A DNA stretch of 64,000 nucleotides, taken from assembly GCF_001190925.1 (NCBI RefSeq), contig NZ_CP011072.1, positions 2,542,001-2,606,000 on the forward strand, read 5' to 3'. The notes beneath the pieces are model-generated. The model was not told where the DNA came from. It did not search any database and was given only the letters and a program-made list of their open reading frames with translations. Source of the DNA: Azoarcus sp. CIB (GTDB taxonomy: Bacteria; Pseudomonadota; Gammaproteobacteria; Burkholderiales; Rhodocyclaceae). Positions 25,716 through 36,321 of this stretch are shown here, in pieces (positions within the stretch are counted from its first letter, which is position 1; each line of letters opens with the position of its first letter). The translations under genes and the position numbers were made by a program.

Positions 25716-27781
25716 GGACGGGTTCCCTGGCGCGGGTGGGGTCAGCCCTCGCGTCTGTCCTGCTCGCTGCCCTGCTCCCTGTCCTGTTCCTTTTCCCCTC
25801 CGCGGCGCGGGCGGCGACCCGGACCCTGGATCTCGCGATCGAGCTCGATCCCGCCACGCGCCGTCTCGCAGTGCAGGCCGACCTGTCCCCAGCCTCCCGC
25901 GATTTCCGTTTCGAGCTGCATGAGGCGCTGGAAGTGACCACTGCCACGGCGGGCGGCAAGCCCGTGGCAGTCCGCCCGGCGGGACGCCACGGTTTCATCC
26001 GCACCTGGCAAGTGGCACTGCCTCCCGCCGCCGAGCGGCTGCATCTCGAATATGCCGGCACCCTGCCCGCCCTGGACCGCACGCTCGATCATCGCGACGT
26101 GGTCCAAGGGCTGTCGCCGGTGGCCTCGGCGGAAGGGAGCTTCCTGCCCTCGGGCGGCGGGTGGTATCCGCGGCCGGCGGCGCTGTTCGCATACAACGTG
26201 ACACTGACCGTACCGGGGAACCAGCGGGCGCTGGTGGCCGGGCGGCTGAAGTCCGAAGAACTTCCTGGCGACGGGTCGGACCGCTACCGGGCTCGCTTCG
26301 AATTCGCGCAGCCCGCCGACGGCATCGACCTCATGGCGGGCCCCTGGGTCGTCCGCGAGAAGGTGATGCCGCGAGCCTCAGCGGAGCCGGTGCGCCTGCG
26401 CACCTACTTCTTCCCGGATCTGGACGCCATCCCCGGCCTTGCCGAGGGCTATCTGGACGACAGCCAGCGCTACCTCGAACGCTACGGCGAGGAGATCGGG
26501 ACCTATCCCTTCACCGAGTTCTCGGTGGTGGCGAGCCCGCTGCCGACCGGGTTCGGCATGCCGACGCTGACCTACCTCGGCGCCGACGTGCTGAAGCTGC
26601 CGTTCATCCGCGCGACCTCGCTCGGCCACGAGGTGCTGCACAACTGGTGGGGGAACGGCGTCTACGTCGATTATGCTCACGGCAACTGGTCGGAGGGGCT
26701 GACCACCTTCATGGCGGACTACGCCTACAAGGCATCGGAGTCCGCCGAGGCGGCCGGCGCGATGCGGCTGGGATGGCTGCGCGATTTCGCCGCCGTACCC
26801 GCGGGTGACCACCAGTCGCTGGCCGATTTCCGCTCCCGCACCCACGGCGCTGCTGCCGCGGTGGGCTACGGCAAGGCGGCGATGCTGTTTGTGATGCTCC
26901 GCGACACCATCGGCGCGGAGGCCTTCCGGAGCGGCATCCGTGCATTCTGGCAGTCGCAGAAGTTCCGCACCGCCTCATGGAGCGACCTGCAGGCGGCCTT
27001 CGAGCGCGCCTCGGGTCGGTCTCTGGATGCCTTCTTCAAGCAGTGGATCAACCGTGCTGGCGGCCCGGCGGTCAGGATCACCGCAGCCGATGTACGCCAC
27101 ACGGCGGCGAGCGCGCGACTGACACTCGCGGTGGAGCAGAACGCGCCGGCCTATGCCCTGCACCTTCCCGTGCAGCTTGTCTTTCCCGACCGCGCGGAGA
27201 TGCGCTGGATCGACGTCGACAGGGAACGGCAGGCGGTCACGCTAGATGTAGGGGCGATGCCCACAGGCGTGCGTCTGGACCCCGAGCTGCAGGTCTGGCG
27301 CCTGCTCGGGCAGGAACAGTTGCCGCCCATCCTGCGGCAGTGGGTCATTGCCCGGAGTCCTTATCTGGCACACGCCTCCGCGGCGGCGGACGTGCGTGAG
27401 GCGAGCGTCGCGCTGGCCCAGCGCCTGTTCGAAGTTAGCCCACACGCAATCGCGCCGGGCGAGATGACCAAGGGAAGCGGGCCGGTGCTGCTGGCCGGTC
27501 TGCACGCGGACGTGGATGCTGCGCTGGAACGCGCGGGCCTGCCGCCCCGGCCCGAGCGCCTGGCCGGTCGCGGCAGCGCCCAGGTGTGGACCGTCGCGGC
27601 TCCGGCCGGCGCACCGGTGGCGGTCGTCTCGGCTCGGGACGCGGAATCGCTGCGGGCGTTGCTGCGCCCTCTGCCTCACTACGGCGCGCAGAGTTGGCTG
27701 GTGTTCGAGGGCGCGCGGCTTGTCGAGCGCGGCGTATGGCCCGCCCCCGCCCCACTCATCCCGGTACGCGGCCCGCCGTGA
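25712..27781 (+). CDS. exported M1 family metallopeptidase
   Basis: A 689-aa protein with an N-terminal signal ending near SAARA. The catalytic domain (~260-450) has the zinc site HEVLHNWWGNGV followed 18 residues later by the third ligand in NWSEGLTTF, i.e. HExxH-x18-E. An N-terminal beta domain (~35-240) and a C-terminal domain (~460-689) surround it. Members are aminopeptidase N-like, but the GxMEN exopeptidase motif is not clear here (the matching stretch reads GFGMPTLTYLG), so specificity is uncertain. It starts with GTG overlapping the ChaN stop, so the two are made together, probably in the periplasm. Confidence 0.85.
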   Translation: MRTGSLARVGSALASVLLAALLPVLFLFPSAARAATRTLDLAIELDPATRRLAVQADLSPASRDFRFELHEALEVTTATAGGKPVAVRPAGRHGFIRTWQVALPPAAERLHLEYAGTLPALDRTLDHRDVVQGLSPVASAEGSFLPSGGGWYPRPAALFAYNVTLTVPGNQRALVAGRLKSEELPGDGSDRYRARFEFAQPADGIDLMAGPWVVREKVMPRASAEPVRLRTYFFPDLDAIPGLAEGYLDDSQRYLERYGEEIGTYPFTEFSVVASPLPTGFGMPTLTYLGADVLKLPFIRATSLGHEVLHNWWGNGVYVDYAHGNWSEGLTTFMADYAYKASESAEAAGAMRLGWLRDFAAVPAGDHQSLADFRSRTHGAAAAVGYGKAAMLFVMLRDTIGAEAFRSGIRAFWQSQKFRTASWSDLQAAFERASGRSLDAFFKQWINRAGGPAVRITAADVRHTAASARLTLAVEQNAPAYALHLPVQLVFPDRAEMRWIDVDRERQAVTLDVGAMPTGVRLDPELQVWRLLGQEQLPPILRQWVIARSPYLAHASAAADVREASVALAQRLFEVSPHAIAPGEMTKGSGPVLLAGLHADVDAALERAGLPPRPERLAGRGSAQVWTVAAPAGAPVAVVSARDAESLRALLRPLPHYGAQSWLVFEGARLVERGVWPAPAPLIPVRGPP

Positions 27782-27878
27782 CGCTGTTCATTCCCCGACT
27801 GCTGCAATCGCCAGCGTCGGCCCTTCCGCCGTCGCTGGCGCTGCAGTTCACGAGAGCGGTTTCGACAAGCGCCTCGCG

Positions 27879-28631
27879 CTAGCCGACGGTATAGCCGCCA
27901 TCGACCACAATCTCTTGTCCGTAAATGTTTTTGGCGGCGTCAGAGGCCAGAAAAACGGACGTCTCGGCAATGTCTTCCGGTTGGCCGAAGGCACCCGGCA
28001 AGAGCCGCGAAGTGATCTTTTCGGCAACCGCACCGAGTACGTCAGGCGGCAGCCCGACCGTTCCCCAGAGCGGTGTCCCGATCGGCCCCGGCGCGATCGA
28101 ATTGACCCTGATGCCTTGTGGCGCGAGCTCTGCGGCCAGGGTCTGGGACAGGGATTTCAGCGCCGCCTTGCTCGCACTGTAAATAGCCAGGCCGGGGAAG
28201 CCGACCTGGGTAAGGAAAGTGGTGATGAACTGAATCGATCCGCCCTTGCGGATATGGGGGATGAACAGGCGGGCGGTTTCCGCGGCCGCAAAGAAATTGA
28301 CCGAAAACTGCGTATTGAAGGCTTCGGCGGTGCTGGCCTCGAACGAGACGACTCGCGCGATTCCTGCATTCGGAATGACGATATCCACGGCGCCAAATGC
28401 CTGGACGGCTTCGTCAACGAGGCGCTTCAGGTCTTCGGATCTGGTCACGTCGCCAGCCACGACTTTGACCTGCCCGGGATAGGCCGCTTCCAGTTCCTGC
28501 AAGGCAGCACGATTGCGGGCGAACGCGACGACCTTGGCACCTTCTCCGGCAAATTTCTCGACAATCGACTTCCCGATTCCGCTACTGGCGCCAGTGACCA
28601 CGGCAACCTTGCCATCCAGCTTCTTCACCAT
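27879..28631 (-). CDS. short-chain dehydrogenase/reductase
   Basis: A 250-aa classical SDR. The cofactor motif TGASSGIG is at ~12-19, NAG is present in IPNAGIARV, the catalytic Tyr and Lys are in YSASKAALK, and the C-terminus is GQEIVVDGGYTVG. The motif Ser that usually precedes the Tyr is replaced in FITTFLTQVGFPG, where a Thr may serve. The substrate is unknown. GGGAGC precedes the ATG at 28631. It is convergent with the M1 peptidase gene. Confidence 0.9.
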   Translation of the reverse strand: MVKKLDGKVAVVTGASSGIGKSIVEKFAGEGAKVVAFARNRAALQELEAAYPGQVKVVAGDVTRSEDLKRLVDEAVQAFGAVDIVIPNAGIARVVSFEASTAEAFNTQFSVNFFAAAETARLFIPHIRKGGSIQFITTFLTQVGFPGLAIYSASKAALKSLSQTLAAELAPQGIRVNSIAPGPIGTPLWGTVGLPPDVLGAVAEKITSRLLPGAFGQPEDIAETSVFLASDAAKNIYGQEIVVDGGYTVG

Positions 28632-28876
28632 GCTTTGCTCCCAAGATCGTCCCGGGGCCCGGGAATATGGACAAGAATGGTGGAGACGCAAACTATTCTC
28701 ATTGATTGCCATCAAGAAGAAAGGCGCCGACACGGTGGAGTGATGTGGTCCTGCAGGTTAAGGGAATCAACAACCCGGAGCGATTCAGTCGCAAACTTGC
28801 CTTCTTTGCGGCCGCGGCTCGCATTCTCTCCAATCCGCAGACCTCATCGAGCGCTGCATCTTCCGGAGAACGTCCT

Positions 28877-29965
28877 ATGCCCAACACCCGAAACCCAAAC
28901 GCCGTTCGTATGGAGTTCGCTCCCGGCTCCTTGGTTCAAAACAACTTGTCGGGCGCGGCCTTCACCGGCGACTGGCTCTGGGTGGCAGGCGACGAAGCCT
29001 GTGGCCTGGACCGCCTGCGCCGGCTCGACGCGGTAGGCCGCGAGGCCTTGCGTTTTGGCGAAGCCCGCGACTTCCCGCTGGCCGACCTGCTGGACCTGCC
29101 CGGTGCGGCCGACGAAGAGGCCGACCTGGAAGGCATGGCGGTGGCCGATGGTTACCTGTGGGTGGTCGGTTCGCATGGCCTCAAGCGCAAGAACGCCAAG
29201 CCGGACCGGGACCACGCCGACAACGCCAAGCGGCTGGGGAAGGTGGCGCTCGACAGTAACCGCCGCCTGCTGGCGTGTCTGCCCATCGAAGCCGACGCCC
29301 AGGGCGAGCCCTGCCTGGTGCGCAAGGCTCAGGACGGCCGGCGGGCATTGCGGCTGAAGGGCGATTCGCAGGCGAACGTGCTCACCCGCGCGCTAGCCGA
29401 CGACCCTCACTTCGGCCCCTACATGGCGATCCCGGGCAAGGACAACGGCTTCGACATCGAAGGCCTGGCGGTGGACGGACGCCGGCTGCTGCTCGGCCTG
29501 CGCGGCCCGGTGCTGCGCGGCTGGTCGGCGCTGCTCGAGATCGCGGTCGAGGCGCGCGGCGATCAACTGCACCTGGCACCGCTGGACGACAGCGGCACGC
29601 TGCTGCGCAAGCACTTCCTGCAGCTCGACGGCCTGGGCGTCCGCGACCTGCACTTCTCTGGCGATGATCTCTATATCCTCGCCGGTCCGACGATGGTGCT
29701 CAACGGCGATATCCGTGTTTTCAAGTGGCCGCTCGCCAGACCCACGATGAAAGCCAACCGGGAACCGGTGCGTTTCGAAACGGCGCTGACGGAGTCGGTT
29801 TCGCTGCCCCACGGGCGCGGCACGAACCGCGCCGAGGCGATCTGTGACCTGCCGCCCGCGATCGCCGGTGGCAAGCCCAGCTGGCTGGTGCTCTACGACG
29901 CGCCTGGCGCCGATCGCCGGGACGGCGAGCACGTTGTCTTCGGCGATCTGTTGCGGCATGAATGA
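28877..29965 (+). CDS. DUF3616 domain protein
   Basis: A 362-aa protein with beta-propeller-like repeats (LWVAGDEACGLDRL, EGMAVADGYLWVVGSHG, IEGLAVDGRRLLLGLRGPV, LHFSGDDLYILAGPT), matching DUF3616. No signal peptide is seen, and no enzymatic function is established for the family. The ATG at 28877 follows GGAGAACG. The last codons overlap the start of a truncated lipid-kinase-like frame, so the original operon was probably DUF3616 plus diacylglycerol kinase. Confidence 0.85.
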   Translation: MPNTRNPNAVRMEFAPGSLVQNNLSGAAFTGDWLWVAGDEACGLDRLRRLDAVGREALRFGEARDFPLADLLDLPGAADEEADLEGMAVADGYLWVVGSHGLKRKNAKPDRDHADNAKRLGKVALDSNRRLLACLPIEADAQGEPCLVRKAQDGRRALRLKGDSQANVLTRALADDPHFGPYMAIPGKDNGFDIEGLAVDGRRLLLGLRGPVLRGWSALLEIAVEARGDQLHLAPLDDSGTLLRKHFLQLDGLGVRDLHFSGDDLYILAGPTMVLNGDIRVFKWPLARPTMKANREPVRFETALTESVSLPHGRGTNRAEAICDLPPAIAGGKPSWLVLYDAPGADRRDGEHVVFGDLLRHE

Positions 29966-30107
29966 GGGTTCGCAGCCTGAGTCGTCGGGGGCCGACAGCG
30001 CGCAGCGCTCCGCGATGTCGATCCCGCGCCTCGATCCTGCGTCGCCCCTGCTGTTCGTGATCAACGACGCTGCGGGAGCCCTCGACGTTGATGCCAAGCG
30101 TGCCTGA
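29958..30107 (+). pseudogene. N-terminal remnant of a diacylglycerol/lipid kinase-like gene
   Basis: A 49-codon frame overlapping the DUF3616 stop by 8 bp. It contains ASPLLFVINDAAGALDVDAK, which resembles the nucleotide-binding first strand of bacterial diacylglycerol kinases (pattern PLFVVxNxxSG). It stops after AKRA, and a continuation (RLIEQS) appears in another frame just downstream before similarity is lost. The rest of the gap to 30367 shows no gene. The reading as a frameshifted, truncated kinase is an inference from a short match. Confidence 0.4.
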
Positions 30108-30367
30108 TCCAATCGGCCCTCGCGGCGCCTCATCGAACAGTCTTCATGGCGACACCTCTTGGTCGAGTTGGTTAGCCAGATTGTTGGCCCCTTTTTTAGG
30201 ACAGCGTTTCCGCCCCCCGCTTGATCGACCGACTCTTCAGTGACGAGATAGATGCCGGCCCGGTAAAGCATCCTTCACCGAGCCGGCGCAAACCGATGAA
30301 GATCAGAACGGAGAGCGACACATCGTCATCGGAGGGGAAATGTGGGCCGCAACGAGCCCGTTTGGAT

Positions 30368-31312
30368 TCAGCGCAGGGCGCTCGCCAACTCCGGCACGAC
30401 CTCGAACAGGTCGCCGATCAGGCCGTAATCCGCCACCTGGAAGATCGGTGCTTCCGGATCCTTGTTGATCGCGACGATCACCTTGGAATCCTTCATGCCC
30501 GCGAGGTGCTGGATCGCGCCCGAGATGCCGACCGCGATGTAGAGCTGCGGCGCGACGATCTTGCCGGTCTGCCCGACCTGGTAGTCGTTGGGCACGTAGC
30601 CCGCGTCGACCGCGGCGCGCGAAGCACCCAGCGCGGCGCCGAGGGCGTCGGCGAGCGGCTCGAGCAGCTTGTGGTAGTTCTCGCTGTTACCGAGGCCGCG
30701 ACCACCCGAAACGATGATCTTCGCCGCACCGAGTTCGGGACGTGCGCTCTTGGTCAGTTCGCGGCCCTTGACGGTCGTCAGACCCAGATCGGCACCGGCA
30801 GCGACGGCTTCCACGGCAGCGGAGCCACCCTGGCCGGCGGCTTCGAAGGCGGTCGTACGCACGGTCATCACCTTCACGGCGTCGGCCGACTTCACGGTGG
30901 CCATCGCGTTGCCGGCATAGATCGGGCGCACGAAGGTGTCGGCCGACTCGATGCCGGTGACGTCGGAAATCTGCGCCACATCGAGCAACGCGGCGACGCG
31001 CGGGGCGACGTTCTTGCCGTTGGCGGTGCTGGGGGCGAGGATGTGGGTGTAGCCTGCAGCATTGGCGACAACCATCGCGGCGACGTTCTCGGCGGTCTGC
31101 GAGTCGTAGTGGGCGGCGTCCGCAACGCGCACCTTGGCGACGCCCGCGACCTTTGCCGCCTGCTCGGCCGCCGCGCCGCAGTTGGCGCCGGCGATCAGCA
31201 CGTGGACCTCAGTTGCCAACTGAGTACCGAGCTTGGCCGCGGCCGAAACGGTGTTGAGGGTCGCGGCCTTCAGGCTCGCGTTGTCGTGTTCTGCAATAAC
31301 CAGGATCGCCAT
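30368..31312 (-). CDS. etfA: electron transfer flavoprotein subunit alpha
   Basis: A 314-aa protein. The C-terminal FAD-binding region has the ETF-alpha signature [19 protein letters not shown] followed by [19 protein letters not shown], and the N-terminus ([15 protein letters not shown]) is typical. ETF shuttles electrons from flavin dehydrogenases to ETF-ubiquinone oxidoreductase. It lies 2 bp downstream of etfB and is the last gene of a long minus-strand run beginning at 40350. FAD-linked hydroxyacid and acyl-CoA dehydrogenases are known ETF clients, and one such candidate is encoded at 43274-44674. Confidence 0.96.
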   Translation of the reverse strand: MAILVIAEHDNASLKAATLNTVSAAAKLGTQLATEVHVLIAGANCGAAAEQAAKVAGVAKVRVADAAHYDSQTAENVAAMVVANAAGYTHILAPSTANGKNVAPRVAALLDVAQISDVTGIESADTFVRPIYAGNAMATVKSADAVKVMTVRTTAFEAAGQGGSAAVEAVAAGADLGLTTVKGRELTKSARPELGAAKIIVSGGRGLGNSENYHKLLEPLADALGAALGASRAAVDAGYVPNDYQVGQTGKIVAPQLYIAVGISGAIQHLAGMKDSKVIVAINKDPEAPIFQVADYGLIGDLFEVVPELASALR

Positions 31313-31314
31313 GT

Positions 31315-32076
31315 TCAGATCACCTTCGCTTCGTTCTTGAGCTTGTCGACGAGTTGCGCGACGTCCGCAACGCGCACGCCGGCGCTGCGCTTGGGCGGCT
31401 CGGCCACTTTCAGCGTCGCCAGGCGCGGCGCGACATCGACACCGAGATCGGCCGGCTTGACGATGTCCAGCGGCTTCTTCTTCGCCTTCATGATGTTCGG
31501 CAGCGTCGCGTAACGCGGCTCATTGAGGCGCAGGTCGGTGGTGATGACCGCCGGCAGCTTGATCTCGAGGGTTTCGAGACCGCCGTCGATCTCGCGCGTC
31601 ACGGTGGCAGCACCGTCGCCGAGCGCGACCTTCGACGCGAAGGTGGCCTGCGGCCAGCCCATCAGCGCGGCCAGCATCTGGCCGGTCTGGTTCGAGTCGT
31701 CGTCGATCGCCTGCTTGCCGCAGATCACGACCGTCGGCTGTTCCTTGTCGCACAGTGCCTTCAGCAGCTTCGCCACGGCGAGCGGCTGCAGCTCGGTGTC
31801 GCTCAGTTCACCACACTCGACGAGGATGCCGCGGTCGGCGCCGATCGCCATCGCGGCGCGGATCGTCTCCTGGCAGGCCGCGACACCGCAGCTCACCGCC
31901 ACGACCTCGGTCGCGATGCCGGCTTCCTTCAGCCGCACGGCTTCCTCGACGGCGATCTCGTCGAAGGGGTTCATGGACATTTTCACGTTCGCGATATCGA
32001 CGCCCGTGCCGTCCGCCTTCACTCGCACCTTGACGTTGTAATCGACTACGCGTTTGACGGGTACCAGGATCTTCAC
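31315..32076 (-). CDS. etfB: electron transfer flavoprotein subunit beta
   Basis: A 253-aa protein: [19 protein letters not shown] at the N-terminus, [17 protein letters not shown] and a central [18 protein letters not shown], all standard for ETF-beta (AMP-binding subunit). The start is the GTG at 32076 with GGAGG seven bases upstream. It is tightly followed by etfA. The preceding gene (hemerythrin) ends 27 bp upstream, so etfBA may be transcribed with the ABC/oxidoreductase operon as well as from a local promoter. Confidence 0.96.
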   Translation of the reverse strand: MKILVPVKRVVDYNVKVRVKADGTGVDIANVKMSMNPFDEIAVEEAVRLKEAGIATEVVAVSCGVAACQETIRAAMAIGADRGILVECGELSDTELQPLAVAKLLKALCDKEQPTVVICGKQAIDDDSNQTGQMLAALMGWPQATFASKVALGDGAATVTREIDGGLETLEIKLPAVITTDLRLNEPRYATLPNIMKAKKKPLDIVKPADLGVDVAPRLATLKVAEPPKRSAGVRVADVAQLVDKLKNEAKVI

Positions 32077-32103
32077 AAATAATCCTCCGGAAGTTCTCAC
32101 AGT

Positions 32104-32709
32104 TCAGTTGGCAGTCCGAAAATCCTGGTTCGCAGTGGAGCCGCCAAGGCCGATCGGCGCAGGCGCAAGACTGACGATCTTTTCGAACAAGGCCGCATAC
32201 TCGTCCTCGACCCCGCGCCAGGGGTTGTGGTTGGTCAGAAAGGCGGCATCGATGACTGCCCAGTCGTCCGCAAGCAACCGCTCCTGCGCCAGGGGAAGCA
32301 ATTCGCGCTCTTCTTTCAGGATGTGTTGCCACTGAAAGTCGACATACTCATTCACCCTTTGGTGGAAGGCGTCGAGTCCTGCCTTTTCGGCATTGCGATA
32401 ATGAATCAGCGCCCGCTCCAGCTCGGCGGTCAATTTCGGGCCACGCGCGTGCTGCTGCATCAATTCGTCAATAAGCGGCCCGGCATCCGGGGCGCGCAGA
32501 CGCAGCCGGGCGAACAGGTATTCGTCTTCCTTGTGATGATGTACCTGCTCCGGAACCTCGGTGACATATTCGATCATCGCCGCAAGGAGTCCGAAGTCGG
32601 CCGTGTAGCGGCCTGCGGCGATACCGTCCACAAATTCACGCAGCGCCGTCAGAACGGCCTCGAAGGCCCGATGCTCGTTCAGAATCAGATCAATCGAAGT
32701 CTTTTTCAT
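32104..32709 (-). CDS. hemerythrin-like HHE domain protein
   Basis: A 201-aa protein with an N-terminal four-helix HHE cation-binding domain: LNEHRAFEAVL, VHHHKEDEYLFARL, QQHARGPKL and the C-terminal Glu/His in WQHILKEERELLPLA. These residues could hold a di-iron centre that binds O2 or NO or senses redox. It begins with ATG after GAGGAATGCC. It is placed between hemB and etfB; the reason is unclear, although iron/haem or redox protection is plausible. Confidence 0.88.
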   Translation of the reverse strand: MKKTSIDLILNEHRAFEAVLTALREFVDGIAAGRYTADFGLLAAMIEYVTEVPEQVHHHKEDEYLFARLRLRAPDAGPLIDELMQQHARGPKLTAELERALIHYRNAEKAGLDAFHQRVNEYVDFQWQHILKEERELLPLAQERLLADDWAVIDAAFLTNHNPWRGVEDEYAALFEKIVSLAPAPIGLGGSTANQDFRTAN

Positions 32710-32774
32710 GGCATTCCTCGTTTGCAATCGCATCCGCAGCCGGGGCTGCGGACATCGGGGCTTTCAATGGGTCG

Positions 32775-34550
<1,776 letters not shown>

Positions 34551-34564
<14 letters not shown>

Positions 34565-35552
34565 TGGGGTGTTCCTTTACTGAAAGCATGATTTTTCCGA
34601 TATGCCGGCTGCTCTCCATCAGCGCATGCGCGGCTCCCGCATTCTCCAGCGGGAAAACGGAATGAATGACCGGCAGGCACCTGCCCTGCTCGATCAGCGG
34701 CCATACCGTGGCTTCAAGCCGGCGTGCGATATCCGCTTTCTGGTCGTCGCTGCGTGCCCGGAGCGTCGAACCGGTCAGCGTCAGGCGCCGCAACATGATG
34801 GGTGTCGCATCGAAATCGAAATGACTGCCCTCGAGGAACGCAATCTGGAGCAGGCACCCCTCCAGCGCGAGACAGCGGAGATTCCTTTCCACGTAGGGGG
34901 CGCCGACCATGTCGAGGACGACATCGACGCCGCGGCCGGAGGTTTCACGCGCGATGACCTCGGCGAAATCCTCGCTGCGGTAATTGATCGCCCGCGTCGC
35001 GCCTGCCGCGACGCAGGCCTGCAGTTTTTCCCCGCTCCCGGCGGTGGCATACACCGTTGCACCGAAGGCATTCCCCAGCTGGATCGCCGTCAGGCCGATG
35101 CCGCTCGATCCGCCATGGACCAGCAAGGACATGCCCGCAGCCAGACCGGCGCGGTCGAACACGTTCGCCCACACGGTGAAGTAGTTTTCGGGCAGCGCCG
35201 CGGCCTGCAACATCGTCACGCCCGCCGGAATCGGCAGGCAGTGGCGCGCATCGGTGACACAGAATTCGGCGTAGCCGCCGCCCGGCGTGAGCGCACATAC
35301 GGCATCGCCCGGCTTCCACCGTGTGACGCCCTCGCCGACGGCGACGATGACTCCCGACACCTCGAGCCCAAGCCACGGTGACGCGCCGGTCGGCGGCGGA
35401 TACGATCCGGATCGCTGCAACACGTCGGGGCGATTGACGCCGGCGTAATGCACCTCGATCAACACCTGGCCAGCAGCCGGTGACGGACACACATCATCGA
35501 CGACGCGGAGCACGTCCGCAGCGCCGCCCGAACCATGATCGATTCGTTTCAA
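34551..35552 (-). CDS. NAD(P)H quinone oxidoreductase, zinc-independent MDR family
   Basis: A 333-aa medium-chain dehydrogenase/reductase of the quinone oxidoreductase/PIG3 type: AGVNRPDVLQRSGSYPPP at the N-terminus, LGLEVSGVIVAVGEGV, and the NADPH-binding VHGGSSGIGLTAIQLG. The zinc ligands of alcohol dehydrogenases are absent, as expected. The start is the TTG at 35552 with AGGAG eight bases before it. It lies 64 bp after livF and overlaps the SDR, so it is an enzymatic member of the transporter operon. Confidence 0.9.
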
Positions 35553-35616
35553 GGCAACATCTCCTGAATTGATTGGGCAAGCGACGCCGGCAGGAACGCC
35601 GGCGGCCCGGGATCGC

Positions 35617-36321
35617 TTACATGCCGAGGTAGGCTCGTCTGACGTGGTCGCTGTCGAGCAACTCCTGACCGGTGCCACTCAGCGAGATTTCTCCGTTCTC
35701 GAGAACGTAGCCGCGGTCGGCGAGCTTCAGCGTGTGGAACACGTTCTGTTCGACGATCAACACGGTGATGCCCTGCGCCGTGATCTTCTCGATGATCTCG
35801 AACATCATCTCGACCAGCAGCGGCGACAGGCCCAGCGACGGTTCGTCGAAGATCAACAGTTTTGGGGAAGCCATCATGCCGCGCGCGATGGCAACCATCT
35901 GCTGCTCGCCCCCCGACAAGGAGCCGGCGTGTTGCGCCAGGCGTTCGGCAACGCGCGGAAACATCTCGAGCACTTCATCGAACCGCTTTGCGACCGTCGA
36001 GCGGGCTGCCTTCTTGTAGGCGCCCATCAGCAGGTTGTCCTTGACCGTCAGGAACGGGAACAGTTGCCGGCCTTCGGGGATCATCGTCAGCCCCCGCTCG
36101 ACGATCTCGTTGGCGGGGCGGTTCGCGATGTCGCCACCATCGAAGGTGATGCTGCCGCTTTGTGCCCGCACGACGCCGCACAGCGTCTTCAGCGTCGTGC
36201 TCTTGCCCGCACCATTCACGCCGACGATGGTGACGACCTCGCCTCGATTCACTTCGAACGAGATGCCGCGAAGCACTTCGCTCTTGCCGTAGCCGGCCCT
36301 CAGATCATGCACTTTGAGCAC
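35617..36321 (-). CDS. livF: branched-chain-type ABC transporter ATP-binding protein LivF
   Basis: A 234-aa ATPase: Walker A GVNGAGKST, Q-loop region, signature LSGGEQQMVAIARG, Walker B LLIFDEPSLGL, and the family ending LLDSDHVRRAYLGM. The GTG at 36321 has AAGGGG seven bases upstream and gives the usual LivF length. The start overlaps the end of the LivM-LivG fusion gene by 17 bp. It couples ATP hydrolysis to uptake of an amino-acid-like or aromatic acid substrate. Confidence 0.93.
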   Translation of the reverse strand: MLKVHDLRAGYGKSEVLRGISFEVNRGEVVTIVGVNGAGKSTTLKTLCGVVRAQSGSITFDGGDIANRPANEIVERGLTMIPEGRQLFPFLTVKDNLLMGAYKKAARSTVAKRFDEVLEMFPRVAERLAQHAGSLSGGEQQMVAIARGMMASPKLLIFDEPSLGLSPLLVEMMFEIIEKITAQGITVLIVEQNVFHTLKLADRGYVLENGEISLSGTGQELLDSDHVRRAYLGM

